A DNA stretch of 8,310 nucleotides from an uncultured Verrucomicrobiota bacterium (GTDB lineage: Bacteria; Verrucomicrobiota; Verrucomicrobiae; Opitutales; Opitutaceae), in contig CAMLNJ010000109.1 of assembly GCA_946481225.1 (NCBI GenBank), forward strand, positions 1-8,310, written 5' to 3'. Positions within the stretch are counted from its first letter, which is position 1; each line of letters opens with the position of its first letter. The position numbers and the translations under genes were made by a program. The notes under the pieces were generated by a model. That model saw only the letters and a program-made list of their open reading frames with translations, ran no database searches and was not told the origin of the DNA. Positions 1 to 6,629 of this stretch are shown in pieces.

Positions 1-126
1 CCAATATATTTTTTTTCCGTGTTCTGCTCTCGCTGGGGGGGGGGGCGCTTTTATTCTCTCTCGGGGTTTTTGGGTGGGGGGGGGGGGGGGGGGGGGGGGG
101 GCCGGCTCCTATCTCATCGAAACGAC
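1..126. other. Low-complexity G-run region, possible contig-end artefact
   Basis: This stretch holds a T run near position 10-17, an uninterrupted run of 11 G at 35-45 and one of 26 G at 76-101. Its composition differs sharply from the rest of the window. An open frame from an ATG at 19 runs through it into the exonuclease gene, but it would encode a poly-glycine stretch with no counterpart in that family, so it is not counted as coding. Long G runs are a common artefact of two-colour short-read sequencing at contig ends. A genuine G-rich tract cannot be excluded. No convincing promoter for the downstream gene is visible. Confidence 0.6.
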
Positions 127-891
127 ATGAAGCTACTTTCCTGGAACGTGAACGGGGCGCGGGCGGGTTTGGACAAGGGCACGCTGTTGCCGTGGATGAC
201 GGCGAGCGGCGCCGACGTGATTTGCCTCCAGGAGACGAAGTGTCATCCGGGCGACGTCGCGCACGTGGCCTGGCCCGGCGACTACTCGTCGGTGACCTTC
301 TACGCGGCGGAGAAAAAGGGCTACAGCGGCACGGCCATCCTGAGCAAACACGCGCCGTTGAGCGTGCGCTTCGGCTTCGGCATGAAGGACCACGACGCCG
401 AGGGCCGCGTGCTCACGGCGGAGTTCGAGAAGTTTTTCCTCGTGAACGTATACACGCCCAACGCGCAGGACGAGTTGCGGCGCCTGCCGTATCGGCAGGT
501 GTGGGATGCGGAGTTTTTGAAATTTCTCCAGTCGCTAGAAAAGACGAAGCCGGTCGTGACCTGCGGCGATTTCAACGTGGCGCACAAGGAAATCGATCTG
601 GCGCGGCCGAAGGACAACGTGGCGAACCCCGGCTTCACGCCGGAGGAGCGCGCGGGTTTCACGAAGTTCATCGACGCGGGTTTCGTGGACACGTTTCGCG
701 AGTTCGAGAAGGGGCCGGCGCACTATTCATGGTGGAGTTATCGAGGCGGCGCGCGCGGCCGGAATGTGGGGTGGAGAATCGACTACTTTCTGGTGTCGGG
801 CGTGTTGAGGAAGAACCTGAAGAGTGCGTGGATCGAGCCGACGGTGATGGGCAGCGATCATTGCCCGGTGGGCGTGGAGCTGGCGTTTTGA
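127..891 (+). CDS. xth: Exodeoxyribonuclease III / AP endonuclease (Xth, ExoA type)
   Basis: This is a 254-residue member of the exonuclease III family (endonuclease/exonuclease/phosphatase fold). It cuts DNA 5' of abasic sites and removes blocked 3' ends in base excision repair in the cytoplasm. The full family motif set is present: WNVNG at residues 6-10 (N7), LQETK at 34-38 (metal-binding E36), NVYTPN with Y109, GDFN with D148 and N150, GWRIDYFL with D219, and the C-terminal SDH with D244 and H245. Length is normal (about 250-270). The GRNVGWRIDY segment resembles the ExoA/APE1 branch more than E. coli XthA. The ATG at 127 is chosen because MKLLSWNVNG is the usual family N-terminus; the in-frame upstream ATG at 19 would add a poly-Gly tail. 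No clear Shine-Dalgarno precedes 127. Followed after 42 bases by the CinA-like gene on the same strand. Confidence 0.95.
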   Translation: MKLLSWNVNGARAGLDKGTLLPWMTASGADVICLQETKCHPGDVAHVAWPGDYSSVTFYAAEKKGYSGTAILSKHAPLSVRFGFGMKDHDAEGRVLTAEFEKFFLVNVYTPNAQDELRRLPYRQVWDAEFLKFLQSLEKTKPVVTCGDFNVAHKEIDLARPKDNVANPGFTPEERAGFTKFIDAGFVDTFREFEKGPAHYSWWSYRGGARGRNVGWRIDYFLVSGVLRKNLKSAWIEPTVMGSDHCPVGVELAF

Positions 892-916
892 CGGGCGGAG
901 TTTCCCCCTGATTTTT

Positions 917-949
917 AACCGCGGATTACGCAGATGAGCGCGGATAAAA
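917..949. repeat. Degenerate intergenic repeat overlapping a start codon
   Basis: The segment contains GCGGATTAC, then CAGATGAG, then GCGGATAAA, so a GAT core recurs at 924, 933 and 943, a period of about 9-10 bases. From memory, this type of element (ccgcggattacgcagatga-like) is dispersed between genes in many Verrucomicrobiota genomes. Only one copy lies in this window, so its repeated nature cannot be shown here. It covers the ATG proposed for the next gene. Confidence 0.5.
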
Positions 950-1437
950 CGGAAGGAGATTGGTCGGAGGCGGAGGGGCTTGCGTTGCACGCGCGGCTCC
1001 TCGCGCTTGGCGTGAAAGTGGCGGCGGCGGAGAGCCTGACGGTCGGGCGCGTGCAGACGGAGCTGGGGCGGTGGAGCGGGGCGTCAGGATATTTCGCGGG
1101 CGGGGTGACGGCTTACGAGCTCGCGGCGAAGGTGCGGCTCCTTGGCGTCGACGAGGCGCATGCGGAGGCGGTCAACGCGGTGTCCGCGCAGGTGGCGGAG
1201 GAGATGGCGCGCGGAGTGGCGCGGCTCTTCGGCGCGGAGATCGGCGTTGCGACCACCGGCTACGCGGAGCGCGATCCGACGCGTGGCGTGGCGGAACCTT
1301 TTGCCTGGGTGGCGGTGGCGTGGAACGCGGAGGAGGAGACGAGCACCGTTCGCGTGGACGGCGCCGGACTTGGCCGCGAGGCGATGCAGGCGAGGGCGAC
1401 AGCGGCGGTGCTGCGGCTGCTGGCATCCGGTCGCTGA
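934..1437 (+). CDS. CinA C-terminal domain protein (nicotinamide-nucleotide amidase-like)
   Basis: A 167-residue stand-alone CinA C-terminal (PncC-type) domain. The family deamidates nicotinamide mononucleotide to nicotinate mononucleotide in NAD salvage, in the cytoplasm. Visible signatures are the AAES motif at 31-34 with its serine, the GASGYFAGGVTAYELAAK block at 49-66 with the conserved lysine K66, KVRLLGV, an AVS motif at 82-84, and VATTGYAE at 105-112 in place of the usual VTGIAGP. The motif AESLTVG replaces the common AESCTGG, so it belongs to a divergent CinA subgroup whose amidase activity is less certain. The N-terminal MoCF/COG1058 domain of full CinA is absent. The ATG at 934 sits inside a repeat and lacks an SD. 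An in-frame TTG at 985, with GGAGGCGGAGGGG about 6 bases upstream, would begin just before the conserved fold and may be the true start, giving 150 residues. Confidence 0.85.
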   Translation: MSADKTEGDWSEAEGLALHARLLALGVKVAAAESLTVGRVQTELGRWSGASGYFAGGVTAYELAAKVRLLGVDEAHAEAVNAVSAQVAEEMARGVARLFGAEIGVATTGYAERDPTRGVAEPFAWVAVAWNAEEETSTVRVDGAGLGREAMQARATAAVLRLLASGR

Positions 1438-1461
1438 GGGCGGCGACGCGGATTCGTTTTT
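1430..1461 (+). terminator. Weak terminator-like hairpin after the CinA-like gene
   Basis: GTCGC at 1430-1434 can pair with GCGAC at 1443-1447 across an 8-base loop, and a run of five T follows at 1457-1461. The stem is only 5 bp and the T run is 9 bases away from it, so termination is uncertain. The placement, between the housekeeping genes and the promoter-like site of the pump operon, is sensible. Confidence 0.22.
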
Positions 1462-1476
1462 GAATACCCATTCCCC

Positions 1477-1506
1477 TTGACTGGCTATGGGAGCGCCTCT
1501 TATCCC
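1477..1506 (+). promoter_or_regulatory. Candidate sigma-70 promoter for the padR-pump unit
   Basis: TTGACT at 1477-1482 matches the -35 consensus in five of six positions. TATCCC at 1501-1506, 18 bases downstream, is a weak -10. From memory, TTGACT elements are often found ahead of PadR-ADOP gene pairs. A short imperfect inverted repeat, CCTA(8)TAGG at 1505-1520, spans the expected start-site region and is a possible PadR operator, though it lacks the classic ATGT/ACAT arms. The 44 bases from here to the regulator start hold nothing else. Confidence 0.42.
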
Positions 1507-1526
1507 TAGATAAACATAGGAAGCTT

Positions 1527-1853
1527 ATGGCGAAAATTGAACTCATCCCTGGAACGCTCGACATGCTTGTGCTGCGGGTCCTTGCCGGCGGGGCGACCCA
1601 CGGCTGGGGCATTGCCCAGCGCATTCACCTTTTGTCCAGCGAGGTGCTAAAAGTGGAGGAAGGCTCCCTTTATCCGGCGCTTTATCGCATGGGGCAAAAG
1701 GGCTGGGTCGATTCCGAGTGGGGGCAGTCGGAAAACAACCGGCGCGCAAAATTTTATTCGTTGACCAAGGCCGGGCGCGCGCAGCTTGAGGCGGAGAAAA
1801 AAAACTGGGACCTGCTCGCGGACGCGATCCGGCGGGTGATGAGCTCGGCCTAG
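1527..1853 (+). CDS. PadR-family transcriptional regulator
   Basis: A 108-residue PadR regulator of the short single-domain form often found beside ADOP-type permeases. Residues 8-60 form the winged helix: PGTLDMLVLRVLAGG (helix 1), HGWGIAQRIHLLS (helix 2), then EEGSLYPALYRMGQKGWV as recognition helix. The wing is at 62-80 with the hallmark SENNRRAKFYSLTKAG, followed by a C-terminal dimerisation helix (QLEAEKKNWDLLADAIRRVM). Such proteins usually repress the adjacent transport genes and release DNA on binding a ligand. The ATG at 1527 has a purine-rich TAGGAAG just upstream, the clearest SD-like site before any pump-unit gene. A gap of 107 bases separates it from the permease, with no strong terminator, so co-transcription is likely. 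The ligand cannot be read from the sequence. Confidence 0.93.
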   Translation: MAKIELIPGTLDMLVLRVLAGGATHGWGIAQRIHLLSSEVLKVEEGSLYPALYRMGQKGWVDSEWGQSENNRRAKFYSLTKAGRAQLEAEKKNWDLLADAIRRVMSSA

Positions 1854-1879
1854 GTTTCGCGTCACGCGGTTATTCCCGG

Positions 1880-1916
1880 GGCGGCTTTCGCCGGCCGTCT
1901 CCTTTCTTCCTTTTCA
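1880..1916 (+). terminator. Possible weak hairpin plus pyrimidine tract after padR
   Basis: GGCG at 1880-1883 can pair with CGCC at 1889-1892 over a 5-base loop, and a pyrimidine-rich tract (TCTCCTTTCTTCCTTTTC) follows. A 4-bp stem is too short for an efficient terminator. It may at most tune read-through from the regulator to the permease. Confidence 0.15.
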
Positions 1917-1921
1917 CCCAG

Positions 1922-1940
1922 CGGAGCCGTGCCGGCTCCG
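1922..1940 (+). promoter_or_regulatory. 7-bp perfect hairpin in the permease leader
   Basis: CGGAGCC at 1922-1928 and GGCTCCG at 1934-1940 are perfectly complementary, with a 5-base loop GTGCC. The hairpin ends 20 bases before the permease ATG at 1961. There is no T run directly after it, so it is not a classic terminator. It could stabilise the permease mRNA, mark a processing site, or reduce permease translation relative to PadR. The role is inferred. Confidence 0.35.
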
Positions 1941-1960
1941 TCAGCGACGGATTTTGTCTT

Positions 1961-4573
1961 ATGCGATTCTGCGTTTCATTTTTTTTCCGGGCTCGCGCCC
2001 TTTTTACGCGACGCTCCTTCGAGGCCGACATGGCGGAGGAGATGCGCGATCATCTCGAGCGCGCCACGGAAGCGAACATCGCGGCCGGGATGGCCCCGGA
2101 CGAAGCGCGCTTCGCCGCGCGGCGTCGGTTCGGCGGGCTTGATCAATTGAAGGAGGCGGCGCGCGATCAGCGCGGCGGCTGGCTGGAGCATGTGGCGCGC
2201 GATCTCCGTTTTTCCGCGCGAAGCTTGCGGCGCGCGCCCGGGTTCACGACGGTCTGCGTGCTGACGCTTGCGATCGGGATCGGGGCAAATCTGATCATTT
2301 TCACGGCGCTGGACGCCACGGTGCTTCGCCCCCTCCGCTATCCGCAGCCGGAGCGCCTGGTATCGCTCTATGAAGTGTTCGAAAACGGCTCTTTGAATTC
2401 GGTGTCCGGCGGAGCGTTTCTCGACTGGAGGGAGCATAGCCAAAGCTTCGAGGGGATCACTTTGTGGGCGCCGTTTTCCGCCAATTTGCGGGCGGCGAAT
2501 GGGGCGGTGGCGTTGAACGGGATCGAGATCACGCATGAGTTCACGAGCGTTTTCGGCATCGAGCCGCTGCTCGGCCGCGGCTTTCTGCCGGAGGAGGAAA
2601 TTTCGGCCGAGACGGCGCGGGTCATTATCCTGACGGAGGAACTGTGGCGCTCGCAGTTTGGGTCCGATCGATCCGTTGTCGGCCGCACCGTCGTGCTCGA
2701 TGATGTGCCGCGCGTGGTGGTGGGGGTGCTGCCGAAGCGCGCATGGTTCTGGCGTGAAACGAGGTTTTTCGTTCCTGCGGTTCTTGCGCCCAAAGCGGAT
2801 AGACGGGCACGCGCTTCGCATTGGGCGGGCGTGGAAGGACGGCTCAAAGCGGGGGTTTCGCCGGAGCAAGCCGACGCCGAGTTGAAGGCGGTCCGCGCTC
2901 GGCTTGGGTCGCTTTATCCCGCGTGGAAGAAGGACTGGGGCGTGGCGGTGCGAACCTTGGAATCCCAGCTGGCCCGGAGCCCGCGGCCGGTGTTGCTGGG
3001 CCTGTCCGCGGCGGTGGCGCTGCTCCTTTTGATCGCCTGCGCCAACGTGGCGAATCTCCTGCTGGCGCGGGCGAACGACCGGTCGCCGGAGATAGCCCTG
3101 CGCGCGGCGCTGGGCGCGAGCGGCGGCCAGCTCATGCGGCACATCGTGAGCGAGAGTCTGCTGCTTTCCGCGGTCGGCGGCGGCCTGGGCGTGCTGCTCG
3201 CCTACGGCGGCGTGGCGGTGTTGCGCGAAGGGGGCGGGCATCTCCTGGTGAACGAGGTGATGCTCGAGCCCGACTGGCGCGTGCTGCTCGCGGCGGTGGC
3301 GTTGACGGCGGCGACGGGCCTGGGCAGCGCCTTGCTTCCCGCGTGGCGCGTCCGCCGCCCGGATATCTACGGCTTGTTGAAAAACGGCGGCCGGTCGACG
3401 CATGGAGGCAAGAGCCGGGTCCAGTCGGCTCTGGTCATATCGGAGATGGCCTTGACCTTGATTTTGCTCATCGGCGCCGGGCTGATGTTGCGGAGCCTCT
3501 GGCAGGCGGCGCGCATCGATCCCGGGTTTTCCTCCGGAGAGGTGCTCACCTTCGATGTTTCGCTTCCGGCGGCGACCTATCCCAAGGCGGCGGACCGGAT
3601 GGCATTTTCGAAGGAGCTGCTCGCGCGGCTTCGCGCGATCCCGGGCGCGATCGACGTGGGAATGGCCCGAGCGCTGCCGTTCTCGGGAGACTCGTTTGGC
3701 GAATACATGTCGCGGGCGGACGATAAGGATGCGCGCGACCGGGTGCTGGCACGGCTGAATTTCGTTTCGGACGGATATTTCGAGACGCTCGGAGCGCGGT
3801 TGCTGGGCGGACGGTTCTTGAATGCCGGCGACAACAAGATCGGCGCACCGCCGGTGGCCTTGATCAACGACATCGCGGCGCGGCGCTTTTTTCCGCAGGG
3901 CGACGCGCTCGGGAACCGGGTGCGCATCGAAGGCCGCATTTACGAGGTCATCGGCATCGTGACGACGATCGTGGAGCGCTCGCTCGAAGCGGAGGCGGAG
4001 GCGACGGGATACGTGCCGCTGGCGATCAACCCGTTCAAATTTTCGGTCGCGATCCGCTGTTCTTTGCCCGTCGGATCGATCCTCGGCGCGGCCCGCGCCG
4101 AAGTGGAGCGGCTGAATCCCGGCGTGCCGCTGGCGGATGTGCAAAGCCTGAAGCAGGCAACCGAGGATTCGCTCAAAGGACGGCGGCTTTTTCGCAACCT
4201 GGTCGCCGCGTTCGCGCTCACGGCGGCGGTGCTGGCCTGCGTCGGCATCTATGGCGTCGTTTCCTATGCGGTGGCGACGAGGCGACGCGAGTTGAGCGTG
4301 CGGCTGGCCCTGGGCGCGTCGCCGGGTGGGATCCTCCGATTGATTCTCGGGCAGGGGCTGCGGCTCGCATTTATCGGCGTATGCACCGGCATCGTTGCGG
4401 CATTGGCCGGGGCCAGACTCATCGCGAGTCAGCTTTATGGAGTGAGCGCCCACGATCCGGTCGTCTTTGTCGGCGCGAGCGCGGTCCTCGTCGTGGTGGC
4501 AGCGGGTGCGTGCTGGTTTCCTGCGAAACGGGCCGCGAATTCCAATCCGGTGGACGCGCTGAGGAGCGAATGA
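1961..4573 (+). CDS. Duplicated FtsX/MacB-type permease (ADOP family)
   Basis: An 870-residue inner membrane permease of the 'acidobacterial duplicated orphan permease' type. Residues 1-80 form a soluble prefix (EADMAEEMRDHLERATEANIAAGM..., then RRRFGGLDQLKEAARD). One MacB-core/FtsX unit follows: TM1 about 97-120, periplasmic domain about 125-340, then TM segments about 345-368, 397-420 and 440-462, with the cytoplasmic signature EIALRAALGAS at 377-387. The second unit has TM about 488-510, periplasmic domain about 520-740, TM about 747-770, 793-817 and 833-855, with RRELSVRLALGAS at 775-787. The single chain thus mimics a MacB dimer of 4+4 TM segments. It has no nucleotide-binding domain, so it must use a separate ATPase, and one is encoded downstream. 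The ATG at 1961 fits family N-termini; it has no SD, and a T8 run lies at 1979-1986. The adaptor gene follows after 7 bases. Confidence 0.92.
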   Translation: MRFCVSFFFRARALFTRRSFEADMAEEMRDHLERATEANIAAGMAPDEARFAARRRFGGLDQLKEAARDQRGGWLEHVARDLRFSARSLRRAPGFTTVCVLTLAIGIGANLIIFTALDATVLRPLRYPQPERLVSLYEVFENGSLNSVSGGAFLDWREHSQSFEGITLWAPFSANLRAANGAVALNGIEITHEFTSVFGIEPLLGRGFLPEEEISAETARVIILTEELWRSQFGSDRSVVGRTVVLDDVPRVVVGVLPKRAWFWRETRFFVPAVLAPKADRRARASHWAGVEGRLKAGVSPEQADAELKAVRARLGSLYPAWKKDWGVAVRTLESQLARSPRPVLLGLSAAVALLLLIACANVANLLLARANDRSPEIALRAALGASGGQLMRHIVSESLLLSAVGGGLGVLLAYGGVAVLREGGGHLLVNEVMLEPDWRVLLAAVALTAATGLGSALLPAWRVRRPDIYGLLKNGGRSTHGGKSRVQSALVISEMALTLILLIGAGLMLRSLWQAARIDPGFSSGEVLTFDVSLPAATYPKAADRMAFSKELLARLRAIPGAIDVGMARALPFSGDSFGEYMSRADDKDARDRVLARLNFVSDGYFETLGARLLGGRFLNAGDNKIGAPPVALINDIAARRFFPQGDALGNRVRIEGRIYEVIGIVTTIVERSLEAEAEATGYVPLAINPFKFSVAIRCSLPVGSILGAARAEVERLNPGVPLADVQSLKQATEDSLKGRRLFRNLVAAFALTAAVLACVGIYGVVSYAVATRRRELSVRLALGASPGGILRLILGQGLRLAFIGVCTGIVAALAGARLIASQLYGVSAHDPVVFVGASAVLVVVAAGACWFPAKRAANSNPVDALRSE

Positions 4574-4580
4574 TTTTCCC

Positions 4581-5888
4581 ATGAATTCCGTCGTCCCGAG
4601 TTCCACGCCATCCGCTCCGCGGCCTGTGCATTCGATGGACGTGGCGCGTCCGAAATCCGAACGGTCCGGAAAGAGGAAACGGCTGGCCGTCGGCGGCATT
4701 GTCGCCGTCGCGCTCGGCTGTATCGCGGTTCCCCTTGTGCTTCTGAAGCCGGCTGCGCCCACGGTGGAGAGAGAGCTGGTTTTGATCGATACGGTGAAGC
4801 GCGGATCGATGCTGCGTCAGGTGCGCGGAGCAGGGACGCTGGTGCCGGAGGAGATTCGCTGGATCGCCTCGCGCACCGCGGGGCGCGTCGATCGTGTGCT
4901 CCTGCGTCCGGGGGCGGCGGTCACGGAAGCGAGCGTGATCCTCATCCTCACCAATCCCGAGGTGGAGCAGGCGGCGATGAATGCCGATTCACAACTGACC
5001 GCCGCCGAGGCCGAGCTGGTTAATTTGAATGTCACGCTGGAGCGTGAAGTTCTTGCGGCGGAATCGGCGCTGGCGGGTGCCCGTGCCGAAGGTGAGCAAT
5101 CGCGGCTTCGCGCCGAGCTGAACGAGGAACTTTTCAAACAAGGCCTGCTGTCGTCGGTGGATCATAAGCTTTCCCGCGTGAACGCGGAGCACGCGGGCGC
5201 ACGTCTGGGAATCGAAGAGAAGCGGTTCAAGTTCGCGCGCGAGTCCATCGCGCCGCAGCTCGCGGTGAAGCAGGCCGAGGTGGTCCGCCTTCGCGCGCAG
5301 GCGAAGCTGCGGCACGACGAACTGGCCTCTCTCTCCGTCCGCGCCGGCATGCGGGGTGTGTTGCAGGTCCTGCCCGTGGAAATCGGGTCACAGGTGCAAA
5401 CCGGCGTGAATCTGGCGCGGGTGGCCGATCCGGCGCGCCTGAAAGCCCAAATCCGGATCGCGGAAACGCAGACGCGCGACATCCAGGTCGGCCAGCCGGC
5501 GGTCGTCGATACGCGCAACGGCCTGATCGAAGGCAAAGTCGAGCGGATCGATCCTTCGGTGCAAAACAACACCGTGGCGGTGGAAATCACGCTCGCTGGC
5601 GAACTGCCGCGCGGCGCCCGCCCGGATCTTTCCGTGGACGGGGTGATCGAGTTGGAGCGCCTAGACGATGTCGTTTACGTTTCGCGACCGACCTTTGGGC
5701 AGGAGGGCGGCCCCGTCGGCCTGTTCAAGCTCGAGGCAGACGGGGTGCATGCCTCGCTTACCCAGGCGACCCTCGGCCGGAGTTCGGTCGGCCTGGTCGA
5801 AATCGTCCGGGGCCTGCAGCCGGGCGACCGCGTGATCCTCTCCGACATGGCGCAATGGAGCGCGCATGACCGGATCAAACTCAAGTGA
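4581..5888 (+). CDS. HlyD/RND-type periplasmic adaptor (membrane fusion protein)
   Basis: A 435-residue membrane fusion protein expected to link the inner membrane permease to the TolC-like channel. A basic cytoplasmic tail (RSGKRKR, 29-34) precedes one TM anchor at 35-55. The lipoyl halves are at about 93-118 (SRTAGRVDRVLLRPGAAV) and 252-281 (VRAGMRGVLQVLPVEIGSQVQTGVNLARV). A long helical hairpin lies between them (about 127-250, rich in A, E, L and R). A beta-barrel follows at about 285-362, then a membrane-proximal domain to the end with GLVEIVRGLQPGDRVILSD. The ATG at 4581 lies 7 bases after the permease stop, without SD but with TTTTCCC before it. An in-frame ATG at 4635 gives a protein starting MDVARPKSE, closer to the MDI.RP-type N-termini I recall for adaptors next to ADOP permeases, so the first 18 residues are doubtful. 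Lack of a lipobox indicates TM anchoring rather than lipidation. Confidence 0.92.
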   Translation: MNSVVPSSTPSAPRPVHSMDVARPKSERSGKRKRLAVGGIVAVALGCIAVPLVLLKPAAPTVERELVLIDTVKRGSMLRQVRGAGTLVPEEIRWIASRTAGRVDRVLLRPGAAVTEASVILILTNPEVEQAAMNADSQLTAAEAELVNLNVTLEREVLAAESALAGARAEGEQSRLRAELNEELFKQGLLSSVDHKLSRVNAEHAGARLGIEEKRFKFARESIAPQLAVKQAEVVRLRAQAKLRHDELASLSVRAGMRGVLQVLPVEIGSQVQTGVNLARVADPARLKAQIRIAETQTRDIQVGQPAVVDTRNGLIEGKVERIDPSVQNNTVAVEITLAGELPRGARPDLSVDGVIELERLDDVVYVSRPTFGQEGGPVGLFKLEADGVHASLTQATLGRSSVGLVEIVRGLQPGDRVILSDMAQWSAHDRIKLK

Positions 5889-5910
5889 CCCCGGACAACC
5901 GATTTTTCCC

Positions 5911-6615
5911 ATGAGCCAGCCCCCTGTCATCCAACTCGAAGGCCTCACGAAGGTGTTTCACACCGACGAGGTCGAAACCCACGCCCTGGCGGGCGTTTCG
6001 CTTGAAATCCGCAAGGGCGAATATGTCTCGATCGCGGGCCCGTCGGGTTGCGGCAAATCGACGCTGCTCGCGATCCTCGGCCTGCTCGACACGCCGACCG
6101 GCGGCGCCTACCTGCTGAACGAGCGGCCGGTGCATGACCTCACGATGCAGGAGCGCGCGCGCATCCGGAACCGCGAGATCGGGTTCATTTTTCAATCCTT
6201 CAACCTCATCGGCGACCTGAGCGTGCAGGAGAACGTGGAACTGCCGCTGACCTATCGCGGAATGCTGGCGGAAGAACGGCGGGCGCGGGTGCGGGAGGCC
6301 TTGGACAAGGTCGGAATGGGCCACCGGGCGAAGCACCTGCCGGCCCAGCTTTCCGGCGGCCAGCAACAACGCGGGGCCGTGGCCCGCGCCCTGGCCGGCC
6401 AGCCGGCGGTCTTGCTGGCCGACGAACCGACGGGGAACCTGGATTCGAAAAACGGCGAGGCCGTGATGGAGCTGCTGCACGAACTGCACCGGGGCGGCGC
6501 GACGATCGTGATGGTCACGCACGACGCACGCTTCACCCGCTTTGCCGAGCGGGTCGTGCACGTGCTGGACGGGCGGATCGTGGCCGATCCGGCCGCTCAG
6601 GTCGCAACCGTCTGA
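5911..6615 (+). CDS. ABC transporter ATP-binding protein (MacB/LolD type)
   Basis: A 234-residue cytoplasmic ATPase of the MacB/LolD/FtsE-like class. Numbered from the ATG at 5911: Walker A GPSGCGKST at 43-51, Q-loop Q95 in FIFQSFNLI, signature LSGGQQQR at 147-154, Walker B VLLADEP with D171 and E172, D-loop NLDS at 176-179, and switch histidine H204 in MVTHD. All catalytic residues are intact. It should energise the upstream ADOP-type permease, two copies per permease chain, supplying the ATPase domain that MacB carries fused. The gene lies 22 bases after the adaptor stop and 14 bases before the channel gene. An upstream in-frame ATG at 5866 overlaps the adaptor end and adds 15 residues unlike the family. 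The start at 5911 follows the same TTTTCCC leader as the adaptor start and gives MSQPPVIQLEGLTKVF, a normal N-terminus. Confidence 0.94.
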   Translation: MSQPPVIQLEGLTKVFHTDEVETHALAGVSLEIRKGEYVSIAGPSGCGKSTLLAILGLLDTPTGGAYLLNERPVHDLTMQERARIRNREIGFIFQSFNLIGDLSVQENVELPLTYRGMLAEERRARVREALDKVGMGHRAKHLPAQLSGGQQQRGAVARALAGQPAVLLADEPTGNLDSKNGEAVMELLHELHRGGATIVMVTHDARFTRFAERVVHVLDGRIVADPAAQVATV

Positions 6616-6629
6616 ATCTCCCGGACGCG

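Noticed and set aside
19..126. In-frame N-terminal extension of the exonuclease from ATG 19
   Set aside because: It would encode a poly-glycine stretch through a suspicious G run; the family N-terminus MKLLSWNVNG starts at 127.
960..1463. Second plus-strand frame over the CinA-like gene
   Set aside because: Gly/Arg-rich frame-shifted shadow; the frame from 934 carries all family motifs.
1976..4762. 928-codon open frame on the minus strand across the permease gene
   Set aside because: It is the antisense shadow of a GC-rich gene: its product is rich in R, H, Q and P, has no recognisable domain, and the plus-strand frame matches a known permease family along its full length.
5866..5910. Earlier ATG for the ABC ATPase
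   Set aside because: It overlaps the end of the adaptor gene and adds 15 residues not typical of the family; ATG 5911 gives a normal N-terminus.
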